The notes beneath the pieces were generated by a model. The model was not told the origin of the DNA. It saw nothing but the letters and a program-made list of their open reading frames with translations, and did no database searches. A program made the translations under genes and the position numbers. This document shows, one piece after another, positions 49,264 through 56,958 of a stretch of DNA of 64,000 nt; position 1 is the first letter of the stretch; every line of letters begins with the position of its first letter. This DNA is from Streptomyces sp. BA2. Its GTDB lineage: Bacteria; Actinomycetota; Actinomycetes; Streptomycetales; Streptomycetaceae. The stretch covers positions 1,736,001 through 1,800,000 of the forward strand of contig NZ_WSRO01000002.1 of assembly GCF_009769735.1 (NCBI RefSeq). The letters are read 5' to 3'.

Positions 49264-49857
49264 TCAGGCCGCGGCGCCCGCCAGCGCGGGGCGCTCGGCT
49301 TCCCGCAGGCGCTCCATCAGCGAGACGCGGGCCCGCGCCACGCGCGAGCGCACCGTGCCCACCGGACAGCCGGTGAGCAGCGCGGCTTCCGCGTAGGGCA
49401 GCCCGAGGAGCTGGGTGAGGACGAAGGCCTCACGCCGTTCGTCGGGCAGCGTCGCCAGGAGGTCGGCGAGGACCACGCCGTCGTCGAAGCCCGGCAGGCC
49501 CCTCGGCTGGGCCCGCTCCGCGGCCGACTGCCAGTCGTCCGTGTCGCAGAGGCGGGGCCGGGCCGCGGCGTGCCGCAGGCTGTCGATCACCGCGCGCCGG
49601 GCGATGGACAGCAGCCACGTACGGGCGGACGAGCGCCCTTCGAAACGGTGCAGGCTGCCGAGGGCCCGCAGGAACGTGTCCTGCGTCAGGTCCTCGGCGG
49701 CCTGCGGATCGCCGCCGAGGTACGTCACGTACCGGCGGACGTCCCGGTGCAGGGCGCGTACGAAGTGCTCGACCGCTTCGGGGTCTCCGGCGCGGGCGGC
49801 GAGCGCCCAGGCCGTTATCGACTCGTCGGGTGAGCTGGGCAGGGCAGGAATGATCAC
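49264..49857 (-). CDS. ECF RNA polymerase sigma factor (SigC-like)
   Basis: A 197-residue sigma factor from GTG 49857 (AAGGA 8 nt upstream); the longer frame to 50250 is not supported. Region 2 has AEDLTQDTFLRAL and SSARTWLLSIARRAVIDSLRH. Region 4 has LPDERREAFVLTQLLGLPYAEAA and GTVRSRVARARVSLMERL. There is no adjacent anti-sigma gene. It is the last gene of a co-oriented copper-type cluster, and mycobacterial SigC controls copper genes including a CtpB ATPase, so a copper-responsive role is inferred here. Confidence 0.88.
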   Translation of the reverse strand: MIIPALPSSPDESITAWALAARAGDPEAVEHFVRALHRDVRRYVTYLGGDPQAAEDLTQDTFLRALGSLHRFEGRSSARTWLLSIARRAVIDSLRHAAARPRLCDTDDWQSAAERAQPRGLPGFDDGVVLADLLATLPDERREAFVLTQLLGLPYAEAALLTGCPVGTVRSRVARARVSLMERLREAERPALAGAAA

Positions 49858-49908
49858 CTGGTGTCCTTCTCGGGAGTCCGGGACCCGGGACGCGCCGTAC
49901 GTACCTGA

Positions 49909-49934
49909 GCACCTGAGCACCTGAGCACGTGCGT
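49909..49934. repeat. 8-bp microrepeat upstream of the ECF sigma gene
   Basis: ACCTGAGC-type units occur three times in tandem, followed by alternating GTGCGTACC/GCGTACG units to about 49965. The 208-nt gap holds no gene. Confidence 0.6.
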
Positions 49935-50065
49935 ACCTGCGTACCCGCGTACGTGCGTCCGGCGGGTCCGGTGAGGGGGTACGGCCGCGCGCGAGTGCGT
50001 ACGACCGATGCCCGAGCCGCCCGGCCGCGCGATGTGGCGCGGGAACGGCGTCGGGGAGCCGGCTG

Positions 50066-50764
50066 TCAGGCGACAGCGGTCCCCGCGGGCGGACCCCGAG
50101 AAGTGATGGCGTGGACCAGAAGCAACTGCCGCGGCCGGCCCGCCGAACGGTGGCGATGGGGCCGGATGCGGGGCCGGTGTGCGGGCGTGGGCAGCGCCAG
50201 AGGCACCCGCAGCGGGGCGACGAGCCACCCGGCGAAGGCGCGGGCGACACGGAAGGCCGCGCGTTCGCCGTGCGCGAGCCAGAGGCCGCAGAAGAGCGCG
50301 GCGAGAAGGTGGGCGGCGAGCATGCCGGTCGGCGACATGCCGCTCATGTCGTGGCCGCCGCCCATGTGATCCATGTGCTCCATGGAGGAGCCCATCGAAG
50401 ACGCGGGCATGGCCGGCATGGGTGTCGCGCCCGCTTCGGGCATCGGCGCGGCGCAGAGCATGTGCTGCACCCACCGCCGCACGAGCGGCTCTCCGCCCGA
50501 GGGCTGAGCCGCGGCCTGGGCCAGGGAGAACCCCGAGTGCAGCGCGGCCTGCGCAGCCACCGCCAGGGAGACGACCAGGGGCAGCCCCCGCTCGCGCCCG
50601 GCCAGCAGCCACGCGGTGCCGCCGACTCCGACGGCTCCGGCACCCAGCGTCCACCAGGGCACCGAGGTCCCCGACATCATGACGTGCCCCAGGGCAGCGA
50701 GCAGCACACAGGCGGCCGCGAACACCGCAGCCCGTACCGCGCGAGAACACCACCCAGCAGTCAT
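50066..50764 (-). CDS. Membrane protein with Met/His-rich metal-binding-type loop
   Basis: A 232-residue protein with about four or five hydrophobic segments. Between residues 108 and 145 there is a loop rich in Met and His (MPAMPASSMGSSMEHMDHMG, then GHDMSGMSPTGM), typical of Cu(I)-binding segments. The C-terminus is basic and His/Arg-rich (PRIRPHRHRS). No family assignment is made; related streptomycete proteins are annotated only as hypothetical. It sits between the DJ-1 protein and the ECF sigma gene in the copper-type cluster. Confidence 0.75.
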   Translation of the reverse strand: MTAGWCSRAVRAAVFAAACVLLAALGHVMMSGTSVPWWTLGAGAVGVGGTAWLLAGRERGLPLVVSLAVAAQAALHSGFSLAQAAAQPSGGEPLVRRWVQHMLCAAPMPEAGATPMPAMPASSMGSSMEHMDHMGGGHDMSGMSPTGMLAAHLLAALFCGLWLAHGERAAFRVARAFAGWLVAPLRVPLALPTPAHRPRIRPHRHRSAGRPRQLLLVHAITSRGPPAGTAVA

Positions 50765-50914
50765 GGCGGGGACATCTTTGCATTCGCGCCACTCCTTTCA
50801 CGGACGGGTACGCGAAATGAACCCGGCCCGCTCACTCGCCCCGCACGTGTGAGCCACGGCACACCAACCCGCGGGAACTGAACGGCACTCCGCCCCGACT
50901 GCTGGGGGGGGGAG

Positions 50915-51712
50915 TCAGCGCGCCGAGTCCTCCAGGAGCTTCAGGGCCAGCGCCTCCGTCTCCGCGTCGGCCTTCTCGGGACTGCCCGTGTCGTACGGCG
51001 GGTCCGGGTCGTACTCGACGGCCAGCTGCATCGCCATGGCGACCTTCTCGCCGGAGAGGCGGGAGGCGAGGTGCAGGCCCATGTCGATGCCGGCGGATAC
51101 GCCCGCCGCCGTAATGATCTTCCCGGTCTCGACGAAGCGGCCGGGGGTGTAGACGGCGCCGACCTCCTTCAAGTAGGGGCGTGACGCCCAGTAGGTGGTG
51201 GCCGGGAGTCCCCGGAGCAGGCCCGCCGAGCCGAGGATCAGGGAGCCGGTGCAGACCGAAGTGGTCCACGTGGAGCGGCGGTGGATGCGGCGGATCCACC
51301 GGTGGGCGTCGGCGTCCTCCATCATCGCGACGGTCCCGCGGTTGCCGCCGCCGGGCACCAGCAGCACATCGGCCCGGGTGACGTCGCTCATGGCCCGCTC
51401 GGCCACCAGCGTCAGCTCGCCGGTGTCGGTGCGGACCGGGCCCGCCTGCCGGGCGACCATCGTCACGCGGACGCCCGGTACGCGGCACAGCATTTCGTAC
51501 GGACCGACGGCGTCCAGGGCGGTGAAGCCGTCGTAGAGCAGCACGGCGACACTCAGCTCCCTCGCGTCGTCCTGCACGGGGGCGTCGCGCTCCGCCGCGT
51601 GCGCGGGGCAGCCCGACGCGGCGGCGAGTCCGGCCGCACCCAGCGTCCCTGCCACCGCGCCCCGCAGCAGCCGACGACGGCCCGTACCGATCCTGGGTTC
51701 CTCAGCGCTCAT
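50915..51712 (-). CDS. Tat-exported DJ-1/PfpI family protein
   Basis: A 265-residue protein from ATG 51712. The N-terminus carries a twin-arginine signal (GRRRLLRGAVAG and a hydrophobic stretch with AASGCPAHA, where a lipid anchor at the Cys is possible). The DJ-1/PfpI domain follows, with Glu in VGPYEML and nucleophile Cys in TTSVCTGSLILG near residue 151, as in isonitrile hydratase/AraC-associated types. Export is unusual for the fold. It is 6 nt after the PCu(A)C gene, so an envelope role tied to copper or oxidised thiols is plausible. Confidence 0.85.
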   Translation of the reverse strand: MSAEEPRIGTGRRRLLRGAVAGTLGAAGLAAASGCPAHAAERDAPVQDDARELSVAVLLYDGFTALDAVGPYEMLCRVPGVRVTMVARQAGPVRTDTGELTLVAERAMSDVTRADVLLVPGGGNRGTVAMMEDADAHRWIRRIHRRSTWTTSVCTGSLILGSAGLLRGLPATTYWASRPYLKEVGAVYTPGRFVETGKIITAAGVSAGIDMGLHLASRLSGEKVAMAMQLAVEYDPDPPYDTGSPEKADAETEALALKLLEDSAR

Positions 51713-51718
51713 CTCTTC

Positions 51719-52261
51719 TCAACTCCCTGTGTTGTAAAGGCTGTTGAATCCTCCAGCGGACGGCCGGACCACGACCGCGTCGGCCCGGATGCTGCCGCCG
51801 TCCCGGAAGTGCAGGGTGAACGGCACCGTGTCGCCCAGCCGCCACCGGCCGCGGGCCCGCAGCATCACGTCCACACCGAGCGGCGACATCGCGAGGGTCC
51901 CGTGCGCCGGGACCTCCACCGAGTCCGCGCCGCTCATGTACGCCGCCCGGCCGCCCGTGGTCCGGTGGCGGCCCAGCATGGCCTCGTCGGCGGCCGCGGA
52001 TTCGGACGTGACGCCGGTCAACCGGTCGGCCGAGCCTCCCCTGTTGGTGATGCGGAAGTAGGCCGAGGTGTCCTCCGTGTCCCCGAACGGCAGGAACACC
52101 CGTCCCGCCCCGACCTCGATCCGTGCGGGCCTGCCCGCGCCGCCCGAGCCCACCCACGTGGTCAGTCCGCCGAGGGCGACAGCGCACGCCGTGACGGGTG
52201 CGAGTGCGGCGAGCAGGGGGCGGCGGAGGCGGCCGACTGCCGACCGGAAGGCCTCGCTCAT
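51719..52261 (-). CDS. PCu(A)C copper chaperone-like protein with a substituted ligand
   Basis: A 180-residue protein with an N-terminal signal-anchor (residues 15-36) and a PCu(A)C cupredoxin-like domain (TSAYFRITNRGGSADRL, then VEVPAHGTLAMSPLGVDVML). The usual ligand motif is H(M)x10Mx21HxM. Here Met109, 21 residues, Asp131-x-Met133 are present, so the His of HxM is replaced by Asp; upstream Met95 and His99 may compensate. PCu(A)C proteins carry Cu(I) to cytochrome oxidase. It overlaps the P-type ATPase gene by 4 nt. Confidence 0.85.
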   Translation of the reverse strand: MSEAFRSAVGRLRRPLLAALAPVTACAVALGGLTTWVGSGGAGRPARIEVGAGRVFLPFGDTEDTSAYFRITNRGGSADRLTGVTSESAAADEAMLGRHRTTGGRAAYMSGADSVEVPAHGTLAMSPLGVDVMLRARGRWRLGDTVPFTLHFRDGGSIRADAVVVRPSAGGFNSLYNTGS

Positions 52262-54561
52262 CGCGTTCCGCCCTTCCGTGCCCGTGCGGCACCGCCCCGC
52301 ACCGGACTCGGCCGCCAGCTGCGCAGCCGCAGGCTGTTGCCCACCACCAGGAGCGAGCTGACCGACATCGCGGCGGCCGCGACCATGGGGTCGAGCAGGC
52401 CGACCGCCGCCAAAGGCACGGTGACCGCGTTGTAGCCGAACGCCCAGACGAGGTTCGTCCGGATCGTGCGCAGGGTGCGGCGGGCCAGGAGGACCGCGTC
52501 CGCGACGGTCTCGATGTCGCCGCGTACGAGCGTGACGTCGGCGGCTCCGGCGGCCGCGTCGGTGCCGCCGCCCATGGCGATGCCGAGGTCCGCGCCCGCG
52601 AGGGCGGCCGCGTCGTTCACACCGTCCCCGATGACGGCGACACGGTGGCCCGCCTCCCTCAACTCCCTTACGAGGTCGGCCTTTCCTTCGGGTGTGCAGC
52701 GCGCGTGGATCTCTGTGATGCCGAGGTCCGCGGCGACCGCGCGGGCCGTCGCCTCGCGGTCCCCGGTGGCGAGCACCGGACGCACGCCGAGGCGGCGGAG
52801 CCGGTCGACGGCTCGGTAGCTCCCCGGGCGTACGACGTCACCGATCGCGATCAGGGCCTGGGCCGCGCCGTCCACGCGGACCACGACCGCGGTGTGCGCG
52901 GCGGCTTCGGCAGCGGTCAGCGCCTGGGCCAGCTCGTCGGGCAACTCACCCTCGGGGGCTCCGACTTCGACGGCGAAGCCCTCGACGCGGCCGCTCACCC
53001 CGCTGCCAGGCGTGGCACGGAACCCGGTCACCCGGGGCAGGTCACGCCCCGCGTACGCCACGACCGCCCGGCCCAGCGGATGTTCCGCACCCCGCTCCAC
53101 CGCACCGGCGAGCCGCAGTACGTCGTCCCGTCCGATACCGTCCGCCGTCACGGTGACCCGGGCGACGCTCATCCGCCCGGAGGTGAGCGTGCCGGTCTTG
53201 TCCAGGACCACGGCATCGACGTGCCGCAAGGTCTCCAGGGCCCGCGGTCCGCGCACCAGGACGCCGAGTTGGGCGCCACGCCCGGTGGCGGCGAGCAGGG
53301 CGGTGGGGGTCGCGAGGCCGAGCGCGCAGGGGCAGGCCACGACCAGGATCGCCACGCACGCCGTCACGGCGGACTGCGGGGCGGCTCCAGCGCCGAGCCA
53401 GAAGCCGAGCACCGTGACGGCAAGCGCGAGCACCACCGGCACGAACCCACCCGCCACCGTGTCCGCGAGCCGCTGCGCCCGCGCCTTGCCCGCCTGGGCC
53501 TCGGTGACCAGGCGGGTGATGCGGGCGAGCCGCGTATCGGCGCCGACCGCCGTGGCACGCACCAGGAGCAGCCCTCCGACGTTGACGGCGCCACCGGTCA
53601 CCGGGGCGTCGGGGCCGACCTCGACGGGCTCGCTCTCCCCCGTGACCAGGGAGAGGTCCAGGGCCGAGCTGCCCTCTCGTACCACGCCATCGGTGGCGAC
53701 CCGCTCCCCCGGCCGCACGACGAAGTTCTGGCCGACGCGCAGCCGGGCGAGGGGGATGGTCCGTTCCGCGTCGTCGTCGAGGACCTCGACGTCCTTGACG
53801 GTCAGGCTCGCCAGGGAGCGCAGCGCCGCGCCCGTCCCGTGCCGGGCGCGCGCCTCCAGGTACCGGCCCGTCAGGACGAACAGCGGTACGCCCACCACCG
53901 CTTCCAGATAGATGTGCGCGGCCCCGTCCGGCGCGGTCGGCAGCAGGCTGAACGGCATCCGCATGCCGGGGTGGCCCGCACCGCCGATGAAGAGGGCGTA
54001 CGAGGACCAGGCGAACGAGGCGGCGACGCCGAGGGAGACGAGCGTGTCCATGGTCGCCGCGGAGTACCGCAGGCCACGCAGCGCGCGGGCGTGGAACGGC
54101 CAGGCGCCCCAGACGGCGACCGGCGCGGTCAGCACGAAGCACAGCCACTGCCAGTTGCGGAACTGCAGGGCGGGCACCATCGAGAGGAGGAGCACGGGGG
54201 CCGCCAGCAGGGCGACGGTCAGGAGGCGGTCGCGTTCACCTCGTACGTGCTCGTCGCGCTCCGGCCCGGAATCCGATGCGGGTGGGCGCTCCTGGGCCCG
54301 CTCCGGCTGCCGGACGGGTTCCGCCGTGCAGCCCGCTCGCTCGACCGCCGCGACGAGTTCACCGAGGGAGACGGCCGTCGGATGGGTCACCCTGGCCCGC
54401 CCGGTGGCCAGGTTCACCACCGCGTTCACGCCGTCCAGCCTGCCGAGCCGCTTCTCGACGCGTGCCACGCAGGCGCCGCAGGTCATCCCGCCGACCGCCA
54501 GGTCGGTGACCACGTCGGCGGCGGCACCGGGCGCGGCTCCGGGCGCCACGGATCCGCTCAT
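52258..54561 (-). CDS. Copper-type P1B ATPase (CopA/CtpB-like)
   Basis: A 767-residue ATPase. The N-terminal heavy-metal domain has GMTCGACVARVEK near residue 24. Six to eight membrane helices follow, with the transport motif CPCALG near 410. The actuator has VTGESEPV, phosphorylation Asp in DKTGT near 455, EHPLGRAVV and GDGVNDAAAL. NAVTVPLAAVG in helix 7 and MSVSSLLVV in helix 8 are the Cu(I)-type membrane motifs. It exports or loads copper. It is coupled by overlaps to both neighbours (the small membrane protein before it and PCu(A)C after it). Confidence 0.94.
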   Translation of the reverse strand: MSGSVAPGAAPGAAADVVTDLAVGGMTCGACVARVEKRLGRLDGVNAVVNLATGRARVTHPTAVSLGELVAAVERAGCTAEPVRQPERAQERPPASDSGPERDEHVRGERDRLLTVALLAAPVLLLSMVPALQFRNWQWLCFVLTAPVAVWGAWPFHARALRGLRYSAATMDTLVSLGVAASFAWSSYALFIGGAGHPGMRMPFSLLPTAPDGAAHIYLEAVVGVPLFVLTGRYLEARARHGTGAALRSLASLTVKDVEVLDDDAERTIPLARLRVGQNFVVRPGERVATDGVVREGSSALDLSLVTGESEPVEVGPDAPVTGGAVNVGGLLLVRATAVGADTRLARITRLVTEAQAGKARAQRLADTVAGGFVPVVLALAVTVLGFWLGAGAAPQSAVTACVAILVVACPCALGLATPTALLAATGRGAQLGVLVRGPRALETLRHVDAVVLDKTGTLTSGRMSVARVTVTADGIGRDDVLRLAGAVERGAEHPLGRAVVAYAGRDLPRVTGFRATPGSGVSGRVEGFAVEVGAPEGELPDELAQALTAAEAAAHTAVVVRVDGAAQALIAIGDVVRPGSYRAVDRLRRLGVRPVLATGDREATARAVAADLGITEIHARCTPEGKADLVRELREAGHRVAVIGDGVNDAAALAGADLGIAMGGGTDAAAGAADVTLVRGDIETVADAVLLARRTLRTIRTNLVWAFGYNAVTVPLAAVGLLDPMVAAAAMSVSSLLVVGNSLRLRSWRPSPVRGGAARARKGGTR

Positions 54562-54773
54562 CGGCCGCCGCCGGAGTGCATGTCCCCCATGCCTCCGCCC
54601 CCATGAGACCCGCCGCCGCCATCGCCGGGCTCCTTGTCCGTCTCGGTCTCGGTCCGCTGCATCCCGGGTGCGACCGGCCCGACGGCATCCCCCACGGCGT
54701 ACGACACCGCGAAGATCACCGCGAGCAGCGCGAGGAACCCGCAGAGCAGGGGCAGTTGGGGGCGATCGCTCAT
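54558..54773 (-). CDS. Small Met/His-rich single-pass membrane protein
   Basis: A 71-residue protein from ATG 54773 (AGGAG upstream). One membrane helix (LPLLCGFLALLAVIFAVSY) is followed by an exported tail ending SHGGGGMGDMHSGGGR, with a GMGDMH metal-binding look. It is the first gene of the copper-type operon, overlapping the ATPase start (ATGA). It may bind copper outside the membrane for the ATPase/PCu(A)C system. The frame extension to 54890 has no start support. Confidence 0.75.
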   Translation of the reverse strand: MSDRPQLPLLCGFLALLAVIFAVSYAVGDAVGPVAPGMQRTETETDKEPGDGGGGSHGGGGMGDMHSGGGR

Positions 54774-54880
54774 CGCCGCTCTCCTGACACTCGTGAACGC
54801 GACAGCGCGGAACCGTCGCGCCCGCGCCTGTTCAGGAGTCGGCCGCGGAGGGGCCCGAGTTCCCGTGAGGCACGCCCCAC

Positions 54881-54903
54881 TTGACCTCAATCAAGCTTCA
54901 GGT
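54881..54903 (+). promoter_or_regulatory. MerR-type operator-like sequence
   Basis: TTGACC followed by an ACCTCAAT...CTTCAGGT imperfect dyad resembles MerR/CueR/SoxR promoters, which have a dyad between -35 and -10. It lies about 110 nt upstream of the copper operon but reads toward plsC, and overlaps its stop codon. No MerR gene is present. Confidence 0.3.
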
Positions 54904-55689
54904 ATGAGCGGGCAACTCATGTGCCCCGATGGCCGCTTGGGCCTCCGCGGCCATCGTTCGCCGGTCGGAGCCGCGCAGCGAGGCGTGCGCGGTGACCCGC
55001 ACGGTCAGTCCCCGGGCGCGGGCCACGCGGTGCAGCGAGGCCCCGAAGGTCTCGTCGCCGAGGAAGGCGGCGGTGGTGCTGCGCGTGCCGTGCTGGTAGT
55101 AGCGGATGGTCACCGGCCGTACGGGCGCGCCGGCGTCGGCCGCCGCCTGGAAGGTGGCCCGCCTGAAGCGGCCACCCGCGACGGAACACCAGGTCGTGGC
55201 CTGCGGGAAGACGAGGACTGAGCGGCCTGAGCTCAGGGTCGACGCCAGCTCCGCGACCACATGGGGCAGTTGCCGCAGTCCGTCGCGGTCGATGAACTGG
55301 GACCCGGCCCGCCGGGCGAGCGCGCCGATGACCGGCCACTGGCCCACCTCGCGCTTGGCGAGGACGGTCACCGGCTCGACGGCGAGCAGGCTGACGACGT
55401 CGAGCCAGGAGATGTGATTGGCGACGATCAGAGTGCCGGGGCGGGAACCGGTCACCGTCAGCAGCCCGGGCCCCGCCTCGAGGCGTATGCCGAGCGCGCC
55501 CAGGATCCCCCGGGCCCGTGCCCGCAGCGCGCGCGGCCCGGCGAGCCGCTCGCCCTGAGCCACGCCGATGCCGATCTCGTACGCCAACGCCGCGTACCGG
55601 CGGGCCAGTTCGGCCGGCGGAACCTGCGGCGCCGAGGGTGTGACGCAGGCCGGGGTGCACAGCGCCGCCGGGGCTCCCGTGGGGCTCAT
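54898..55689 (-). CDS. Lysophospholipid (1-acylglycerol/ lyso-ornithine lipid) acyltransferase, PlsC/OlsA-like
   Basis: A 263-residue protein with the acyltransferase motif NHISWLD (HX4D) near residue 91, a GSQFIDRDG block, and VLVFPQATTWCS in place of the common FPEGT, followed by PVRPVTIRYY. One hydrophobic stretch anchors it. It overlaps the preceding OlsB-like gene by 4 nt, so the pair likely makes ornithine lipids (OlsB N-acylates ornithine, OlsA O-acylates the product). Phosphatidic acid synthesis is an alternative. Confidence 0.87.
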   Translation of the reverse strand: MSPTGAPAALCTPACVTPSAPQVPPAELARRYAALAYEIGIGVAQGERLAGPRALRARARGILGALGIRLEAGPGLLTVTGSRPGTLIVANHISWLDVVSLLAVEPVTVLAKREVGQWPVIGALARRAGSQFIDRDGLRQLPHVVAELASTLSSGRSVLVFPQATTWCSVAGGRFRRATFQAAADAGAPVRPVTIRYYQHGTRSTTAAFLGDETFGASLHRVARARGLTVRVTAHASLRGSDRRTMAAEAQAAIGAHELPAHT

Positions 55690-56450
55690 GGCGTCTCCCC
55701 CAGGAAGTAGCGGCGGTAGCGGTCACCGAGCCGGTCCATGTCGAGGAGGACGAAGAAGTCGGCGACATCGAACTCGGGGTCGTGCGTGGGCGCCCCGCAG
55801 ATCCACGCACCGAGGCGGAGGTACCCCCTCAGCAGCGGCGGCAGGTCGGCGTATACCGGCTGTTCCACCGTCGGCGCGGTGGGCACCCAGGGGCGCCGGG
55901 GATACACCCGCAGCTCGGGCGGGGACGCGTGCTTGGACGTGCCGAGCAGCCAGGCGCTGGAAGCCGCCTTGCCGCCGTCGGCCAGCGGCACCGAGGCGCA
56001 GCCCGCCAGATAGCGGTGGCCGGAGAGCAGGACGTAGCGGGCGAGCGCCGACCACATCAGGTTGATCACCGCGCCCGAGCGGTGGTCGGGGTGCACGCAG
56101 GAGCGGCCCGCCTCGATCGTGGAGGACCGCAGTCCGTCAAGGGCGCGCAGATCGAACTCGCTGTCCGAGTAGGACCGCTCGGCCCGCCCCGGCGGCAGCA
56201 GGCGGTAGGTGCCGACGACCTCGCCGGTGGCGGTGTCGGTGACGATCAGGTGGTCCACGAGGTCGTCGTAGGGGTCCACGTCGTGGCCGGGCAGGGAGGT
56301 GTGGAGAGCGGCGCCCATCTCCTCGCCGAAGACGCGGTACCGCAGCCGCTGGGCGGCCCGGATCTGCTCCTCGGAGTCGGCGATGGAGGTGACGTACGAG
56401 CTGGGGACGGGGGGAGCGGAGGGCGTCAAGGGGGCGGATGTCGAGGGCAT
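55686..56450 (-). CDS. OlsB-like GNAT acyl-ACP-dependent N-acyltransferase (ornithine lipid type)
   Basis: A 254-residue protein with the Acetyltransf_5 pattern: AAQRLRYRVFGEEMGA near residue 32, DEYDDL-like DPYDDLVDHLIV, GTYRLLPP, SEFDLRAL, IEAGRSCVHPDHR, INLMWSALARYVLLSG and YLAGCASVP, then LPPLLRGYLRLGAWICGAP. These are the hallmarks of OlsB and hemolysin-like acyltransferases that use acyl-ACP. It precedes and overlaps the PlsC-like gene. Ornithine lipids are phosphate-free membrane lipids of actinomycetes, often raised at low phosphate; no PHO box was seen here. Confidence 0.88.
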   Translation of the reverse strand: MPSTSAPLTPSAPPVPSSYVTSIADSEEQIRAAQRLRYRVFGEEMGAALHTSLPGHDVDPYDDLVDHLIVTDTATGEVVGTYRLLPPGRAERSYSDSEFDLRALDGLRSSTIEAGRSCVHPDHRSGAVINLMWSALARYVLLSGHRYLAGCASVPLADGGKAASSAWLLGTSKHASPPELRVYPRRPWVPTAPTVEQPVYADLPPLLRGYLRLGAWICGAPTHDPEFDVADFFVLLDMDRLGDRYRRYFLGETP

Positions 56451-56492
56451 GACAGATCCGGTCTCCGTTCGGGGAGTTCGGTGATGAAGGGC

Positions 56493-56804
56493 TCAGGCGT
56501 CGCGGCGCCCGAGGATCGCCGTGGCCAGGGTCAGGGACGCGGCCGTCCAGGCCGCGAGGAGCAGCAGCCCGGTGGCGGGACCGCAGAGGTCCGCCTGGCC
56601 GGTGAGGAACTGCGTGCCCGCCGCCTGGGGCAGGATCTGCGCCAGGTTCGTGAGGAAGTCGAGGGGAATCGATTGGAGGATCGTCGGCACGATGAGCAGC
56701 AGCACGAACAGCACGGTGATGGCCCCGGCTGAACTGCGCACGATGGCCGCGAGGCCGACGGTCAGGACACTCATGAGCATCAGGTGAACGGCGATCGCAA
56801 ACAC
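56493..56804 (-). pseudogene. C-terminal remnant of an ABC-2 permease
   Basis: About 103 codons with three or four hydrophobic segments (AVHLMLMSVLTVGLAAIV, TVLFVLLLIVPTIL, PATGLLLLAAWTAASLTLA), matching only the last part of streptomycete ABC-2 permeases such as those linked to NarL-type systems. The frame is open upstream but antisense to the response regulator and has no homologous character or start site. The ATPase partner and N-terminal half are missing. It is most likely a deletion remnant of the exporter once controlled by the next two genes. Confidence 0.7.
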
Positions 56805-56826
56805 CCGCCCCCAAGTCCCTCTCGGT

Positions 56827-56850
56827 GCCCGCGCCTTCGGTGGCGCGGGC
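56827..56850. terminator. Hairpin before the permease remnant / TCS promoter
   Basis: A perfect 9-bp stem GCCCGCGCC/GGCGCGGGC with TTCGGT loop in the gap between the permease remnant and the response regulator. It is either a terminator or a scar near the deletion junction. Confidence 0.5.
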
Positions 56851-56892
56851 GGTGATGACAGGGACGCTACGAAGCGGCGCGGCCTGGGGCAG

Positions 56893-56934
56893 GGGACCTT
56901 GGTCAGCACCTGCCCTGCACTTTCGTAAGGTCCC
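56893..56934. promoter_or_regulatory. Wide inverted repeat upstream of the response regulator
   Basis: GGGACCTT (56893-56900) and AAGGTCCC (56927-56934) are exact complements 26 nt apart, just upstream of the leaderless -10. A possible autoregulatory site. Confidence 0.35.
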
Positions 56935-56946
56935 GAACGGCCGGGG

Positions 56947-56952
56947 TAGCGT
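56947..56952 (+). promoter_or_regulatory. Leaderless -10 (TAGCGT) of the response regulator
   Basis: TAGCGT ends 6 nt before ATG 56959, with no Shine-Dalgarno. Confidence 0.55.
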
Positions 56953-56958
56953 GCTCGC

